A stretch of 64,000 bases of DNA from Paulownia fortunei (Eukaryota; Streptophyta; Magnoliopsida; Lamiales; Paulowniaceae), in contig CM033116.1 of NCBI GenBank assembly GCA_019321725.1, forward strand, positions 16,869,420 to 16,933,419, in the 5' to 3' direction. A model generated the notes under the pieces. The model was not told the DNA's origin. It saw only the letters and a list, made by a program, of their open reading frames with translations, and ran no database searches. The translations under genes and the position numbers were made by a program. Each line of letters begins with the position of its first letter. The first letter of the stretch is position 1. Below, in pieces: positions 36,404 through 49,219 of this stretch.

Positions 36404-37200
36404 ATGGCTAAAAATCCACTTGCATTTATCTTAGAAGCTAATAAATTAACTGGTTACAACTATGTCGATTAGTTGAGTAACCTTCGAATTGTTCTACAAT
36501 CTGAAAAAAGGGATTACATACTTGATGTGATTCCACCACTGGCCAAGTCGGCAGACACCATTGAGCAAAAGTTTACAGGTTATCACAAGCTTGTTGATGA
36601 TGATCTACAAGTGCGATGGTATATGATGGCATCAATGTCAAATAAATTGCAAAGGCAATAGGAGGTACATGTACATGTACATGGTACTTATGTTCACCTA
36701 CAAAAGTTGTATGGTGAACATACTAGGTAGGCAAGATATAAGATCTCAAAGGATCTTTTTAGGATCCGTATGATGGAAGGCTCTTCAGTCCGTTATCATG
36801 GATTGAAGATGATAGGCCTGATTAAAAGGCTCGAGTCAATTGGAGTCATTATGGATAACGAGCACTATTTGGATCCCATCTTGCAGTCTTTGCCTCCATT
36901 GTTTAACACCTTCGTTGTCACTTCAAATGCATAAGATGGAAACTAGCTTTGCTGAGTTGGTTCACATGTTAAAGACAACTGAATCCACTATGAAGAAGGA
37001 TAAGTCAATTATTCTTGTTGGATCCTCATCCAACTCTAGGCTACAAAGCCCAAGAGGAAAAAATAGAGAGGAAAGTGTTCCTCAAAGTTTAAAGGCTTCA
37101 CCAAATGGTGGCATCTCTAAGAGTTCCAACAAGACTGATGAAAAGTATCACTATTGCAACAAACCTGGGCATTAGAAGAGAAACTGCAAGGAGTACCTTG
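36404..37200 (+). pseudogene. Gag pseudogene of element C
   Basis: The start codon is at 36404 (MAKNPLAFILEANKLTGYNYVD), followed directly by a Trp-to-stop change. The frame then reads on (SNLRIVLQSEKRDYILDVIPP) to 36661, and after a frameshift continues at 36840-37175. The zinc knuckle reads YHYCNKPGH*KRNCKEY: the first Cys is Tyr and the residue after His is a stop. This is the only family I copy in the window with the central gag region, and it shows what A and B lack. Confidence 0.8.
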
Positions 37201-37239
37201 TGGCACTGAGGAGTTTAGGTATTTATTTTGTTAAAGTTA

Positions 37240-38510
37240 ACTTATCAGTTAATGATGCTTCTTGGGTAATAAATACCAGATGTGGAACTCAACTATACAA
37301 TGATTTATAGGTAATAACAAGAAACAGAAAGGTAAGTAGAAGAGCAGTCCTGTGGCTGGGGAATGGAGCAAAGGTTGCTGCATTAGCCATAGGAAGTGTT
37401 AACTTAGCTTTAGGAAATAGAGTAGTTTTAGTTTTAAATAATTGTCTTTATGTTCTAGAGATAGTTAAGAACATTTTCTTCATTCTATCTTGCATGGAAA
37501 TGTTTTACTTTTTTAGTAAAACATGAAAGTTGTTCCAATTTTAGAGATTCAATTTTGATTCTCCCTTCATATTGATAAATAGTTTATATTTTATTACTCC
37601 ACATAACTTCTTTTTCCACGTTCAACAAAATAAAAGAAAATAAGATAATCATAGCTCTAAACTCTTATGGCATGCTAGATTAGGTCTTATCTTTAAGAAG
37701 AGAATTCATAAGTTGGCACAATTACTCGATCTTTTGAAAAAGCAAGAAATGTCAACATGTGAGTTATGTCTGAAGTGAAAGATGACCAAATTACCATTTG
37801 TTGGACAAGTAGAGCGAGCCAAAGATCTATTGGATTTGATCCATTCAGATATATACAGGCCAGTAAGTGTTAGTGCTCGTAGGAACTATCATTACTTTAT
37901 AACCTTTACTAATGATTATTCTAGGTATGGTTATGTTTACCTTATGGGTACAAATCTAAAGTTTTTGAAAAGTTCAAAGAATTTAGATGTGAGGTGGAGA
38001 AACAAATTGGGCTAAGTATCAAGGCTCTTCGATCAGATTGAGGAGGTGAATACTTGAGCACGAGATTTCTTGATTATCTAAAAAAAATAGGATTCTCTAT
38101 CATTGGACCCCTCATGCTACTCCTCGACTCAACGAAGTTGTAGAGTGTAGAACTCTGTTAAACATGGTTCGATCGATGATGATTTTCACTGGGTTCCCTC
38201 TTTAATCCTAGGGTTATGCTCTAGAAACAACTACATATCTATTAAATAGAGTGTCATCTAAGTTGGTGCCCAAAACACCATATGAGATGTGGTGTTTCCC
38301 CTTATAAATACATAGGGTATGGGGGTGTGCTACTTACGTGAAGTAGTAAGTAGGAGATAAATTAGATATGGAATCCGGTTTATATAAGTTCGTGGGGCAT
38401 ACAAAAGAATTAATTAGATACTATTTTAATGACTCCTTGGAACAAAAGGTGTTTGTTTCGAGGAATGCCACATTTTTAGATAGGGAGTTTCTATTAGATA
38501 GAAATAGCGA
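37240..38510 (+). pseudogene. Protease, GAG-pre-integrase and integrase of element C
   Basis: The protease motif reads INTRCGT near 37275, so the catalytic DTG is NTR. GAG-pre-integrase reads LLWHARLG...KRIHKL (about 37665-37770). The integrase core keeps DLIHSDI and ITFTNDYSRYGYVYL (37782-38015), with both catalytic Asp positions. RSD*GGEYLSTRFLDYL follows with the Glu retained. Downstream are SKLVPKTPYEMW and the linker GDKLDMESGLYKFVGH. Several stops and indels inactivate it. Confidence 0.8.
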
Positions 38511-38649
38511 AGTCATGGAACTTGAAAAAAATTAAGAACCACAGAGCTTCCCAATAAACACAGTAACGAGCTAACCAGTTGAGGCTAGGCCTCTTGTTAG
38601 AGAATAAGGAAGAGAATCTTTCATTGGATAGTGATTAAGGACTTATGGA

Positions 38650-40202
38650 GAGGCAATATCTAGCATCAACTTGGGAAGTTAGCAAGACACCATGCAATCT
38701 GAAATAGATTCCGTCTACTTCAATAAGGTATGGACCTTGGTGGACCTACCATAAGGAATAGTTCCCATTGGTTGCAAATAGGTCCACAAGCACAAGCTTG
38801 GAGTAAATGGAGATCTAATGACCTACAAAGCATGACTGGTCGCTAAAGGTTATACTTAGAAGTAAGAAAATGATTATGAGGGAATTTTTTCACCAGTAGC
38901 GATACTTAAATCCATTCAAATACTACTAGCCATATGGGCGTATTATGACTATGAGACATGGCACATGGATGTGAACACCGATTTTCTTAATGGAAACATT
39001 AAGGAAAAGATCTATATGAAGTAGGCATAAGGTTTCATATCCAAAAGAAATAAGCAAAAGGTTTGCAAACTCCAGAAATCCATTTATGGACTCAAGCATG
39101 CTTCCAAAACTGTAACATCCGGTTTGATGAATGAATCAAATTAGTTGATTTTCACAAGAATCTGGATGAATCTTGTGTCTACAAAAAAGTTAGTGGAAGC
39201 ATAGTGACATTTATTGTGCTATATATTGATGAAATCCTACTCATTGGGAATGATGTAAAGATGTTGTTGTCAACTAAAACTTGGTTGTCTAACTAGTTCT
39301 CCATGAAGGATTTATGAGAAGCATGTATTATTCTTGGAATAAAGATATATAGAGATAGGTCTATAAGGATGATCAAACTATCTTAATTCACGTATATAGA
39401 TAAAATGCTAAAGAGTTTAGCATGGAGGAATCTAAACGAGGATTCTTGTCAATAAGTCAAGGCATTTCTCTCTCAAAAGCTATGTCATAAGACTCCTGAG
39501 GAGAGGGAAAGGATGACATGCATACTTTATGCATCTACTATTAGAAACATAATGTATGGTACACTATGTACGAGGCTTGATGTCGCATATGCTCTGAGTG
39601 TAATAAATAAATATCAGTCCAATCTATGTGATGAACACTTGAAGGCCGTAAAAATGATCATAAAGTACTTAAGAAGAATTAAGGATATTTTTCTTGTATA
39701 CGGCTCAGGAGAACTAAAACTAGAAGGCTATACTGATTCTAGTTTTTAGTTTGATATCTATATTCGTATATGTTTTCACCATAAATGATGGTACAGTCAA
39801 CTGGAAGAGTTCTAAGTAGGAGATAGATCAGATTCTACCACTAAGGTTGAATACATTACTACATGTGATGCAACAAAGGAGTTGTTTAGATGAAGAACTT
39901 TATCCAAGAGTTGGGTGTGGTTCCATCCATTGTTGATCATGTATCAGTATACTATGATAACATTGGAGCTATTGCACAAGAAAAAGGGTCAAAATCTCAT
40001 CAAAGATCCAAACACATCATGAGGTGATACCATCTGATTAGAGAGATTATTGGTAGAGATGACGTTGTAGTGGATAGAGTCGCTTTGGTAGAAAATATAG
40101 TAGACCCACAAATCAAACCCCTAGCGCATAAGGTATTTGATGGAAATGTTGAAAATATAGGCCTGAAGTACATGGGTAATTATCCTAGGGCAAGTGGGAG
40201 AT
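38650..40202 (+). pseudogene. RT and RNase H of element C
   Basis: The RT runs from about 38650 with frame changes. The catalytic motif is LYIDEILLIG, with YIDE at 39222-39233, so the second Asp is Glu. RNase H reads MTCILYASTIRNIMYGT (39513) to LEGYTDSSF (39749), then TTKVEYITTCDATKE and a YYDNIGAIAQ..SKSHQRSKHI stretch. The polypurine tract GGGCAAGTGGGAGAT lies directly before the 3' LTR. Confidence 0.8.
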
Positions 40203-42365
40203 TGTTTTAGTAGTGTCCGGCGTGCCATTAGATTAGACGTCTTTTATACTCTTGTATTTGTAAAAATAATCTTTTTCAAATCATATTAATAAAATATGCA
40301 AATTTCTTTATCTTTAATTGCATATAGTAATTAGATAAAATTCTTAAACTAAACTTAGTTACGGGGTATGGTCACATATTTCATGGTGATCTTAGAATAT
40401 GCCTCAAAGAGTTTCATCTTAAATTAGTTATGATTCAAGGGTTTTTTGAGATGGGACATCGAATAGCCTAATAGACTTGCAAATACGATGCATGCTCGCA
40501 TGAAGAGGATGTCTCGTTCAATGGACATTGGCGTAGTGATGCTAGTGCATTTATGCGGGTGTTTGTTAGAGAACAAGTACACTGAACAGGTCCACTGAAA
40601 ATTCTTAATTGGAAATGTTGTTTGTCGAAATAAGAATTTTCATATTACAATAGCACACAATTAGTCCTTGGACTTGAGGCACCATAGTACCCTTGTGCAT
40701 GTCGTGTTCCATTTTTAATGCATTTTCTGATTGCGTGACAATCATAAAGGGAATACATTGGATATTGCATTGATATGTATAGAGGTTAATAAGTGGCCAA
40801 CAAATAATCCATCACTTGTCTAGCAGAAAAAGTGAATCTTTTATGTTTTTATAGTTCATGATTAAGAAGTCCATGGCTAAGGTAGGATAAATGTTAGACG
40901 GGGATTTTCTAATGATTCGTTATAAGTCATTAAAACTTAAAATAGAATCATAGTTATTGATCAATTAGAGTTTCGACTATTAATCCATGCCCTAGGCTCA
41001 AATGAAAGATTGATTGACGGATGAAACTTACTTATATGATACTCGTAATTGAAATAAGTTCACTTGCTATTTCACCTAAGTCTAAATAGTCATGATACAC
41101 ATTCAAGGTGTTTCCGATGACTTGTGAGGTTTTTGAAATTAATGAGTTAATTTCAAGCGAATTAATTAATCTGAATAATTATTATTCTTAAGTTGCAAAT
41201 ATTGCAAATTCATTGCTAGCTTAGTTGTGAACCTAAAAAGTCACACAGAATTTGAGATGAAACATTTCTAACTTAAAAATTGATTCAAGGAGTTAGATCC
41301 AATTAATTAATAAAAATTAATTAATTAGGGCTTAAATTAATTCAATTAATTAAATTAATTATTTAATTAAATAATTAAATAATTGAATTATTTAATTAGA
41401 TTTAATAAGATTAGAAAGCCTAATTAGAGTGAAATAATTATTTAATTGGGTCAAATTAATTGTGTAGACCATAAATTAATTTAATTATTAAATTAATTTA
41501 CTCAATTAGATAATTTAATTATTTAATTGAGTCAAATTTGATTAGGTGGGCTAGATGAAATTAATTAATTAAATATGTATTAAAACAATTAATTGATTTA
41601 ATTGTGAGATTTATTTTCAGTTTAAATCCAATTCAAAAAGACCTGTTATGAGAGACCCACGTGGGTTGTTGAAAAATGATAGAAACTCAAAAATTTAAAA
41701 TTTTTGAGAGACTTTAAATATTTTTGAAAGATATGAAGGGATAGAGTTGGAAATTTTTTGTTGTACCAAAAATTTTCCAACCATTTAAAAGGAAACCAAA
41801 AATACCAAAAGTGAGACTTTTGAAATTTTTTAGTCTCCTTATATAAAGTGTAGGGACAGAAAATTTGAGGCTAATAGAAGCCCTCAAATTTTCGGCCATT
41901 ATAGAATTAGAGAGGAAACAATTATTTTTCTTTAACCATGCTTTATTCCACCAAAATTTTATTCACTGTTAAAATATTAATTTTTTTATTATTAGTTGAT
42001 AATAAGAATTAATATTTGTTATATTCACTCCAAATCTAGGTTAGTAAAAGAATTCGAATTGCTAGCGAAATTTGAATTTTATATTCCTACTCAATGTGTG
42101 AATTTCTTTAAAGGGAAGCCATTTGGAGCTCTGTGAATTGAAATTTAGAAAAGGGTTAACAATTGTTTGCTTCAATCCCTGCAACAATCGGAGTGCATAA
42201 AGGTATAAATCAAAATTGTTTTAATTTATTTATTACAGAATTGAAAATTACGATATCGTTAAAAATTGCACTAGATCCGAAGTGATGTTGTAAGTGTTAC
42301 AGCATGTATGTCTTTAAATTTTTATTTTTTCGCTCTGCATACCTCGAGATCACGCATACCCAACA
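40203..42365 (+). repeat. 3' LTR of element C
   Basis: It begins TGTTTTAGTAGTGTCCGGCGTGCC and ends CACGCATACCCAACA, 2163 bp. The TATA box TTATATAAAG is at 41839-41848. It differs visibly from the 5' LTR by many substitutions and small indels, indicating an old insertion. Confidence 0.88.
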
Positions 42366-42370
42366 AATAC

Positions 42371-43305
42371 AGCTTCAAAATTCATTTATTTTTCTTCAAA
42401 TCTATTTTTTTTCACTATTCTCTTTAACATATCTCAAAAATAAAACGACAAGCAATCACACGCTTCACTTTTCTATTCAATAAAAATTACTTTGATACTC
42501 TAATTTTATTATTAATGCTAAATTGATATATAAATTTCTACCAATGCTCTAATTAGTATTTGAATTTTTTCATCAATGTCAAATTGATATATGAGGCTTT
42601 TAAAAAACTCTAATTGATATCTAAATTTTATCAAAAATATCAAATTATTACATATTAAATCGACTAAATCAAATTCTCCATATACTTAAACCCTAATCTA
42701 ATTATAAATATCTATTTAATTTTCATGATAAATTCATAGGACTAAATAATTCTGTCGTTTAACAATTTAACCGTAAAATTAAGTAATAATAAATAAACAT
42801 ATAAATAAGATATATACATACTTATAATCTAATAGTGAAACCAAAATTTAAAATACATGGAGCAGTAATTTTAATGAGATGTGCCAATAATTCTTAAACT
42901 TGGAGCACCATCAATATTGTGAATTTCTATTAAATTAAGACCCAAAACAGTGAACTTAGAGTGATGCTGGTTTGTTTAGCCCCTTTAAGTTACCTATTTT
43001 TATGAAAACTTTACGCCTATAAAATGTAATATTAACTTTCACGTGTTGTGGCGTTTTGTTCTCAATTCGTCTAGTGAACACAATGAGCTTTTGGAAATTC
43101 GTCAATTGATGTGTTTGCTATTTTTTTTTCTCAAAGAAATTACCTTTATCCCTGCGGAATAGTTCTTATTTGAAATATAAATTAATAACTTGACTAATCA
43201 TGGATAATGTTGAAATATTTTTCAGAAAAAAAATGTCTGCCGCATGAAATTGAGTAGTTCTTTGACTTCAAAAGTTTGAAACATATACTCCTATAAATTT
43301 TCACT
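42371..43305. other. Unassigned intergenic DNA
   Basis: AT-rich DNA follows the element C target duplication. A word like AATTGATATATAAATTT recurs two or three times at 42530-42660 (ATCAAATTGATATATGA and similar), suggesting a diverged tandem duplication. No gene is seen. Confidence 0.5.
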
Positions 43306-43310
43306 CTTTT

Positions 43311-43336
43311 ATCTATATCTATATCTATATCTATAT
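43311..43336. repeat. (ATCTAT)n microsatellite
   Basis: About four copies of ATCTAT lie directly before the first Helitron-like copy. Confidence 0.85.
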
Positions 43337-44520
43337 ACTATCTATAAAAGTGTGAATAACTCAAAATATTTTTAAAATTTTTTAAAATGCCTAATATAAG
43401 CCTAATGAATAAGTATTAAATTAGTCAAAAAAGAGGGTATAATCGAACTTTAATTATTTAAAAAAAATATAATTTCAAATATCTTTTTATATCTCGAATT
43501 CTTTTCCAAAACTTATAAGTCTATCTTTGTCTATCATAACTCTTTGAATACTTTAAATTTTTAATTATTTAATATTAAATTAGATTTTAAAAGCTTTCTA
43601 ATCATCTTTCATAAACATATATAGAGAAATTCATAAGAGAAATTATGGTCGTTTAAAATTGGTATTATGCACAACTGTATATTAAATTTAAGATATTTTC
43701 TCTACTATTCATATATTTTATTATAATTCTAGAGAAAAAATAAAGATGAATTTATAGTATAAGTAAAAAAAAAAAATCTAGAAACTTTGATGCTAAATAA
43801 AAAGTAGTTGGTATAAAAAAGAATTTTTGTTATTCATACTAGTTTTTCTTGGTCTCTAAATTTTTTCATGAATCTTTATCTAATTTTTTTTGTAATGATG
43901 AATATATCCTTTTTTAACCTTTTACTTTCTAATTTAGATTCAATCATCAATTTAAATATTTTTTCATGATACATTTGTTTGATTAAATAAATTCAGTAAT
44001 TATGCCAAAATAAAATTAAGATTGAACAATAAAAAATATAAAAGTTTATACTCAATAAAAGATTATAAATTTCAAATAGACCTAGATGACAGAAATATTT
44101 TTTAAATTATTGAGATGAGATTTTAAAATTAATATTTATTATGAAAGTTTAAGAAAAAGAGTAGAGAGGACAAGAGATATATTTATTTTATTTTTATTGT
44201 ATTTTATTGACATATTTTGTTTTACTTAGACCTTATCAATGGGATGAAAAGTCCAAAAAAGTTTGAAAAAGAAGAAGAAAGATTAAATAAATTTGTTGCA
44301 ACAAAAAATATCACTTTTAAACTCTAATTAAAGAGTTAATATGACATTTACAAATCTCATAAATTTTTGTATCCAAATTGATATATTTTTTCAATGCATA
44401 TTTATAATCTGAATCTCTTATGTTTTATCATAAATATTTTATTTTTTATTTATATGGAGGTATATTGTTAGAAAATCTTGAATCTATGTTACCAATAAAT
44501 AATTTTTTTTTAACCAACTG
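43337..44520 (+). mobile_element. Helitron-like AT-rich repeat, copy 1
   Basis: It starts with CTATAAAAGTGTGAATAACTC after a TATCTATATACTAT stretch, similar in style to plant Helitron 5' ends. It continues through AATTATGGTCGTTTAAAATT, ATTCTAGAGAAAAAATAAAG and GGATGAAAAGTCCAAAAAAG to ACCAATAAATAATTTT. It is collinear with copies at 45098 and 47262. No coding sequence is seen and no convincing CTRR end with hairpin was found, so the class is provisional. Confidence 0.5.
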
Positions 44521-45097
44521 AAACAAAACAAAAGAAATTGGAATAAAAATTAGTAGTAAATAGAACTAAAAAAGGTACGAATGTCATTATAAGAAATTTA
44601 GAAAAAGAATTAAAATATTCTTATAAAATATGTATCAATTTGACAGTAAAATTCGGGTGTCACATACAAATCACACACTTAAAATTTATAAAAACTTAGG
44701 GAACAGTATCATAGTTATGATAAAATTTTGTTAACAAAATAATCTAATTTAACAAATTAAAGTATAATATAAAAAAATGAACAAGAATTAATATTTGATA
44801 AAGTATAAAAGTGTGTATATGTCATTCTAAGAAGAAAAATTAAAATAACTTCATTTAAAATGTAATAATTTTGATATTTACGGCAAAACCTAAGTATTTC
44901 TTAAACTATATATTAATACAGACACCAATATAACATTCATGGTTAAATCATGCATGGTAAGTTTAAGAGATTTTTTACACCTTGAGATTTGAATCTTTCG
45001 AAACTACATTTGGATAAAAAAAAAACTCTAAGAGAAATTTATTTAACAATTGAAGTACCAAATCCCTTTATTTATTTAATTTTTTTTTTTTTTGAAC

Positions 45098-46217
45098 TAT
45101 AAAAGTGTGAATGACTCAAAATATTTTCTTAAAATTTATGAGATACCTAATATAACATTAATGAATACGTACCAAATTAGTCAAAAAGGAATGTATAATC
45201 AAACTTTACTTATTTTTAATAATAAAATTTGAATATAATTTCAAGTGTTCTTTTATATCCCAAATTCTTTTCCAAAAACAGTAAGTCTATCTTTTTTTAT
45301 CATAACTCTTTGAATACTTTGAATTTTCAGTTAAAAATAGTTTCATATTAAATTAAATTTCGAAAGCTTTCCAACTATATCTCATAAATATATATAAAGA
45401 AATTCATATAAGAAATTATGGTTATTTAATTTGATATTATGCACAACTATATATTAAATTTTAGATATTTTCTCTACGATTGATATATATCTATTATAAT
45501 TCTAGAGAAAAAAGAAAGATGAATTTATAGTGTAATAAGAAATAAAAAAAAAATTATTCTAGAAATTTTGATGCTAAATAAAAAGAAATTGGTATAAGAT
45601 TTTTTTAGTTATTCATACTGATTTTTTTTTTTTGGTATCTAAGTTTTTCCGTTAATAGTTATCTAAGTTTTTTTTTTGTAATGATGGATATATCTTTTAA
45701 CCTTTTACACTCTAATTTACATTCATTCATCAATTTAATTATTTTTCATGATACATTCTTTTGATTAAATAAATTCAATAATTAAGCCAAAATAAAAATA
45801 AGATTGAATAATAACAAACATAATAAAAAGAATATAAAAGCTTATACTAAATAAAAGATTAAAATTTTTAAACAGACCTAGATGACATAATATTTTTCAA
45901 ATTATTGAGATGAGATTTTAAAATTAATGTTTATTATGTAAGTTTAAGAAAAAGAGTAGAGAGGACAAGAGAAATATTTACTTTATTTTTATTATATTTT
46001 CTTGGCATATTTTGTTTTACTTAGACCTTATGAATGGGATGAAAAGTCCAAAAAAGTTTGGAAAAAAAAAAGAAGAAGAACAAAGAGCAAACAAATTTTT
46101 TGCAACAAAAAATATCACTTGTAAGCTCTAAATAAATAGTTAATATGATATTTACAAATCTTATTTTATGTTGCACATCGTAAATCTTAGTATCCAAATT
46201 GATATTCTTTTTCAAAG
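45098..46217 (+). mobile_element. Helitron-like AT-rich repeat, copy 2 (3' end missing)
   Basis: It is collinear with copy 1 from CTATAAAAGTGTGAATGACTC to TTTTTCAAAGCATATTA, then stops abruptly at the captured family II fragment. It lacks the last 110 bp or so present in copies 1 and 3. Confidence 0.55.
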
Positions 46218-47252
46218 CATATTATCTAGTTAGGAACCTCACCATAAAAACAACATCTATTGTTGCCCTCTTTTGGAGTGTTGTTTCCCTCTTTTGAAGT
46301 CTACTCGGAAGATTTTTCTGATTTCTCTTGTTGGGAAGTTGGAGGCATGATGTACGGATTGAAGCTAGAAGCTACTCTAGCCCCTACCCTAATTTGCTCA
46401 ATCGTACTAGCCATAATCTATTTTAAGAATGTTGAAGTTGAAAAGAGATTTATTGAAAATTTGAGCTGAAGTGAGGTATATATAAAACAAATATTCTTAA
46501 AATAGATATCTCCCATGCATTGGCACTATAGGAACATGGGCGTATGTCTCGCAATAGACAACATTTCTTTACAAGACTAGTACAATTCCATATTAATCTT
46601 GTTGGGTGAACCACAAACTTGACTGTATTATTCTTCATAATTGAATTCTAAAATTATCAAAATTATTTTAATAGAAGCTTTAAGGAAGAGAAGATAGGAT
46701 TTAATTGACTTTGAATTAATTGAAGTGAGTTGGAATGAATAGGGGGTCTACTTATAGGCCTTTGTGTGTCCATTCATGTAAGGTCATGTCTCTTGTTCCA
46801 ATTGATCGGGACCACTAGATTGCATATCTTGAGATCTAACTGGGATATAGTGGTTTAAATTACATCGCTCCATGAAAGTCCATATCCTTACTGTTCACCT
46901 CTGCCAACCAGACAGATATGTCCACTCACTTACGCCTCGTCAGCATTAAAGACTAATTGCAACCCTCCATTTGCGCCTGTCAGCACCAAGTAGTATAGTA
47001 TCATGCCATGTAGGGTGCCACATGAACAAATCCACCACATCACTGCCACGTTGAGCTAGTTTCCACATCACCGAGCCACAACCACTCCACCGCAACTAGG
47101 TTTCACATCTAAAAAAACTGCCTCATTAGCTCCTCGCGACGAGCATCACAGTATCATGCCAAGCAAGCGCCATATGCACAAGTCCGCCATGTTACTGCCA
47201 CATCACCAAGTCATGACCTAGCCACTCCACCGCAATTCGATTTTATTTTTTA
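46218..47252 (-). mobile_element. Family II gag/leader/LTR fragment embedded in AT repeat
   Basis: This 1.03-kb segment is collinear with 28645-29660: the gag start (start codon on the minus strand about 46412; MASTIEQIRVGARVASSFNP), the leader, the TATA-like box near 46756 and the LTR middle (GCCACATCACCAAGTCATG). Both ends are abrupt and fused to Helitron-like sequence without an obvious duplication. The gag frame is broken like its relative. Confidence 0.8.
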
Positions 47253-47261
47253 AAAAATAAA

Positions 47262-48195
47262 TATAAGAAATTCATAAAAGAAATTATGGTCATTTAAAGT
47301 TGATATTATGCATAACTGTATATTAAATTTGAGATATTTTCTCTATGATTCATATATTTCTATTATAATTCTAGAGAAAAAAAGAAAGATGAATTTATAG
47401 TATAACTAAAAAAAAAATATTCTAGAAACTTTGATGCTCAATAAAAAGTAAATGGTATAAGATTTTTTTTAATATTCATGCTGATTTGTTTTTTTTTTTT
47501 TTTTGGTATCTAAGTTTTTCCATTAATCTTTATCTAAATTTATTTGTATTGATGGATTTATCCTTTAATCTTTTATATTCTAATTTTGATTCAATCGTCA
47601 ATTTTAATTATTTTTCATGATACATTCTTTTGATTAAATAAATTCAATAACTATGCCAAAATAAAATTAAGATTGAATAATAAGGAGCATAATAAAAAGA
47701 ATATGAAAGCTTATACTCAATAAAAGATTAAAAATTTAAAACGAACCTAGAGGACAACTACATTTTTTAACTATTGAGATAAGATTTTAAAATTAATTTT
47801 TATTATAAAAGTTTAAGAAAAAGAGTAGAGAAGAGAAGAAAAATATTTACTTTATTTTTATTATATTTTTTTGGCATATTTTGTTTTACTTAGACTTTAT
47901 CAATGGGATGAAAAGTCCGAAAAATTTTGAAAAAGGAAAAAGAAGAAGAAAGAACAAATAAATTTGTTGCAACAACAAATATCACTTTTAAATTCTAAAT
48001 AAAAACTTAATATGACATTTACAAATTTTATTTTATGTTACACCTCATAAATTTAAGTATCCAAATTGATATTTTTTTTCAAAGTATATTTATAATATCA
48101 ATCTCTTTTGTTTCATCATAAACATTTTATTTCTTATTTATATGGAAGTATATAGTTAGAAAATCTTGAATGTGTGTTACCAATAATAACTTTTT
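47262..48195 (+). mobile_element. Helitron-like AT-rich repeat, copy 3 (5' end missing)
   Basis: It begins inside the repeat at ATAAATATAAGAAATTCATAAAAG and then follows copies 1 and 2 to ACCAATAATAACTTTTTG. It lacks the first 260 bp or so. Copies 2 and 3 overlap in content over about 850 bp, so they are two copies rather than one copy split by an insertion. Confidence 0.55.
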
Positions 48196-49009
48196 GCTTT
48201 CACATTTCAAAGCTTAGAATAAGTCCTAAAGGTTTTTTTTTTAGAGAAGATTCAAACCAAAAGTTACATATCTCGATTCACTATCTTTTAAATAATATTC
48301 TTCTTCATATTTCATGATTCATGTCAACTTCTTTGATTCATATATGGGATTATTGGAATGTTGGGGTATTCCACATTGAAAATTTGGTGTAAATGGAAAG
48401 AGTTTTCAACCTTTAAAAAAAGTTTGTCATTTAGTGTGGGAATGCATCCCATATTAGAAAATAAAATATGTTTGACTTGCATATATTGAATTTCAATTCA
48501 AGAAGAGAATAAAAATATAGTTTTCCTTGTGGTGCATCCTAGTAGACTTTTGGTTAACTTTAACTAGCTCAAGAAGCTACAAGGGTGATGTGAAGTACCG
48601 TCTGAGTCCGTACATCTATACGCACCCGCACACATTGCAAAGATCAAATTCAATCACATCAAATCAATTCATATTCAATTAATCTCTCCTCCCTACTACT
48701 AAAATATATTCTGATATTTTAATATTTTTATTATTTTTTAAGAAGTATACAATTGAGTATTTAGTTCGTCCGATAAAATTAGTATAGTGTTGTACTAATT
48801 TTATAAATAAGTGTTGTATTTTGGAAGACAAACGTTCAAGTTCTAATAGCACTGTGTAGTGAACGAAATTTATTTTAAAAAGATTAACTTTATATTTATC
48901 TCATTTCAACTGAAATTTTAAATATAATACAATTTCCTTTCGACCTACAAACAACATGATTGATAGCCAGCGAGTAGTGCATTGCGCTAAAGAAATAAAC
49001 ACTCAATGA
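48196..49009. other. Unassigned intergenic DNA
   Basis: No gene is visible. From 48357 a TGTTGGGGTATTCCACATTG stretch resembles the start of an LTR, but no matching end or second copy is seen here. Confidence 0.4.
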
Positions 49010-49019
49010 TTGGATTATT

Positions 49020-49170
49020 TTCACATCACAAAAAGTATTTTAGGTAATATTATTTTAATCACATTATACGATCATAATATACATTCACCACTCATTGATT
49101 ATCAATACCACATCACAAATAATATTTTAGATAATATAATTTTAATCACATTATGCAATCATACAAAGTA
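49020..49170. repeat. Two-copy tandem repeat (about 90-bp unit)
   Basis: ACATCACAAAAAGTATTTTAG...TTTTAATCACATTATACGATCAT (49020 on) is repeated from 49111 as ACATCACAAATAATATTTTAG...TTTTAATCACATTATGCAATCAT. The 69-codon ORF over it is a by-product. Confidence 0.8.
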
Positions 49171-49219
49171 TACATTATATTTTCTCAATAACATAATTTC
49201 AATCTTATATTTTTCATAA

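Larger units (their letters stand above)
33057..42365 (+). mobile_element. Complete Ty1/copia element C
   Basis: This 9.31-kb family I element has LTRs at 33057-35205 and 40203-42365 and a primer site at 35207. The perfect target duplication AATAC is at 33052-33056 and 42366-42370. Its internal region keeps all domains in copia order: gag, protease, GAG-pre-integrase, integrase, RT, RNase H. Stops and shifts are scattered throughout. From 36840 to 39749 most open stretches share one frame, as expected from a single ancestral polyprotein. Confidence 0.9.

Noticed and set aside
48830..48880. B-box-like GTTCAAGTTC with a possible SINE
   Set aside because: No A box or 3' tail could be located; the match is too short in AT-rich DNA.
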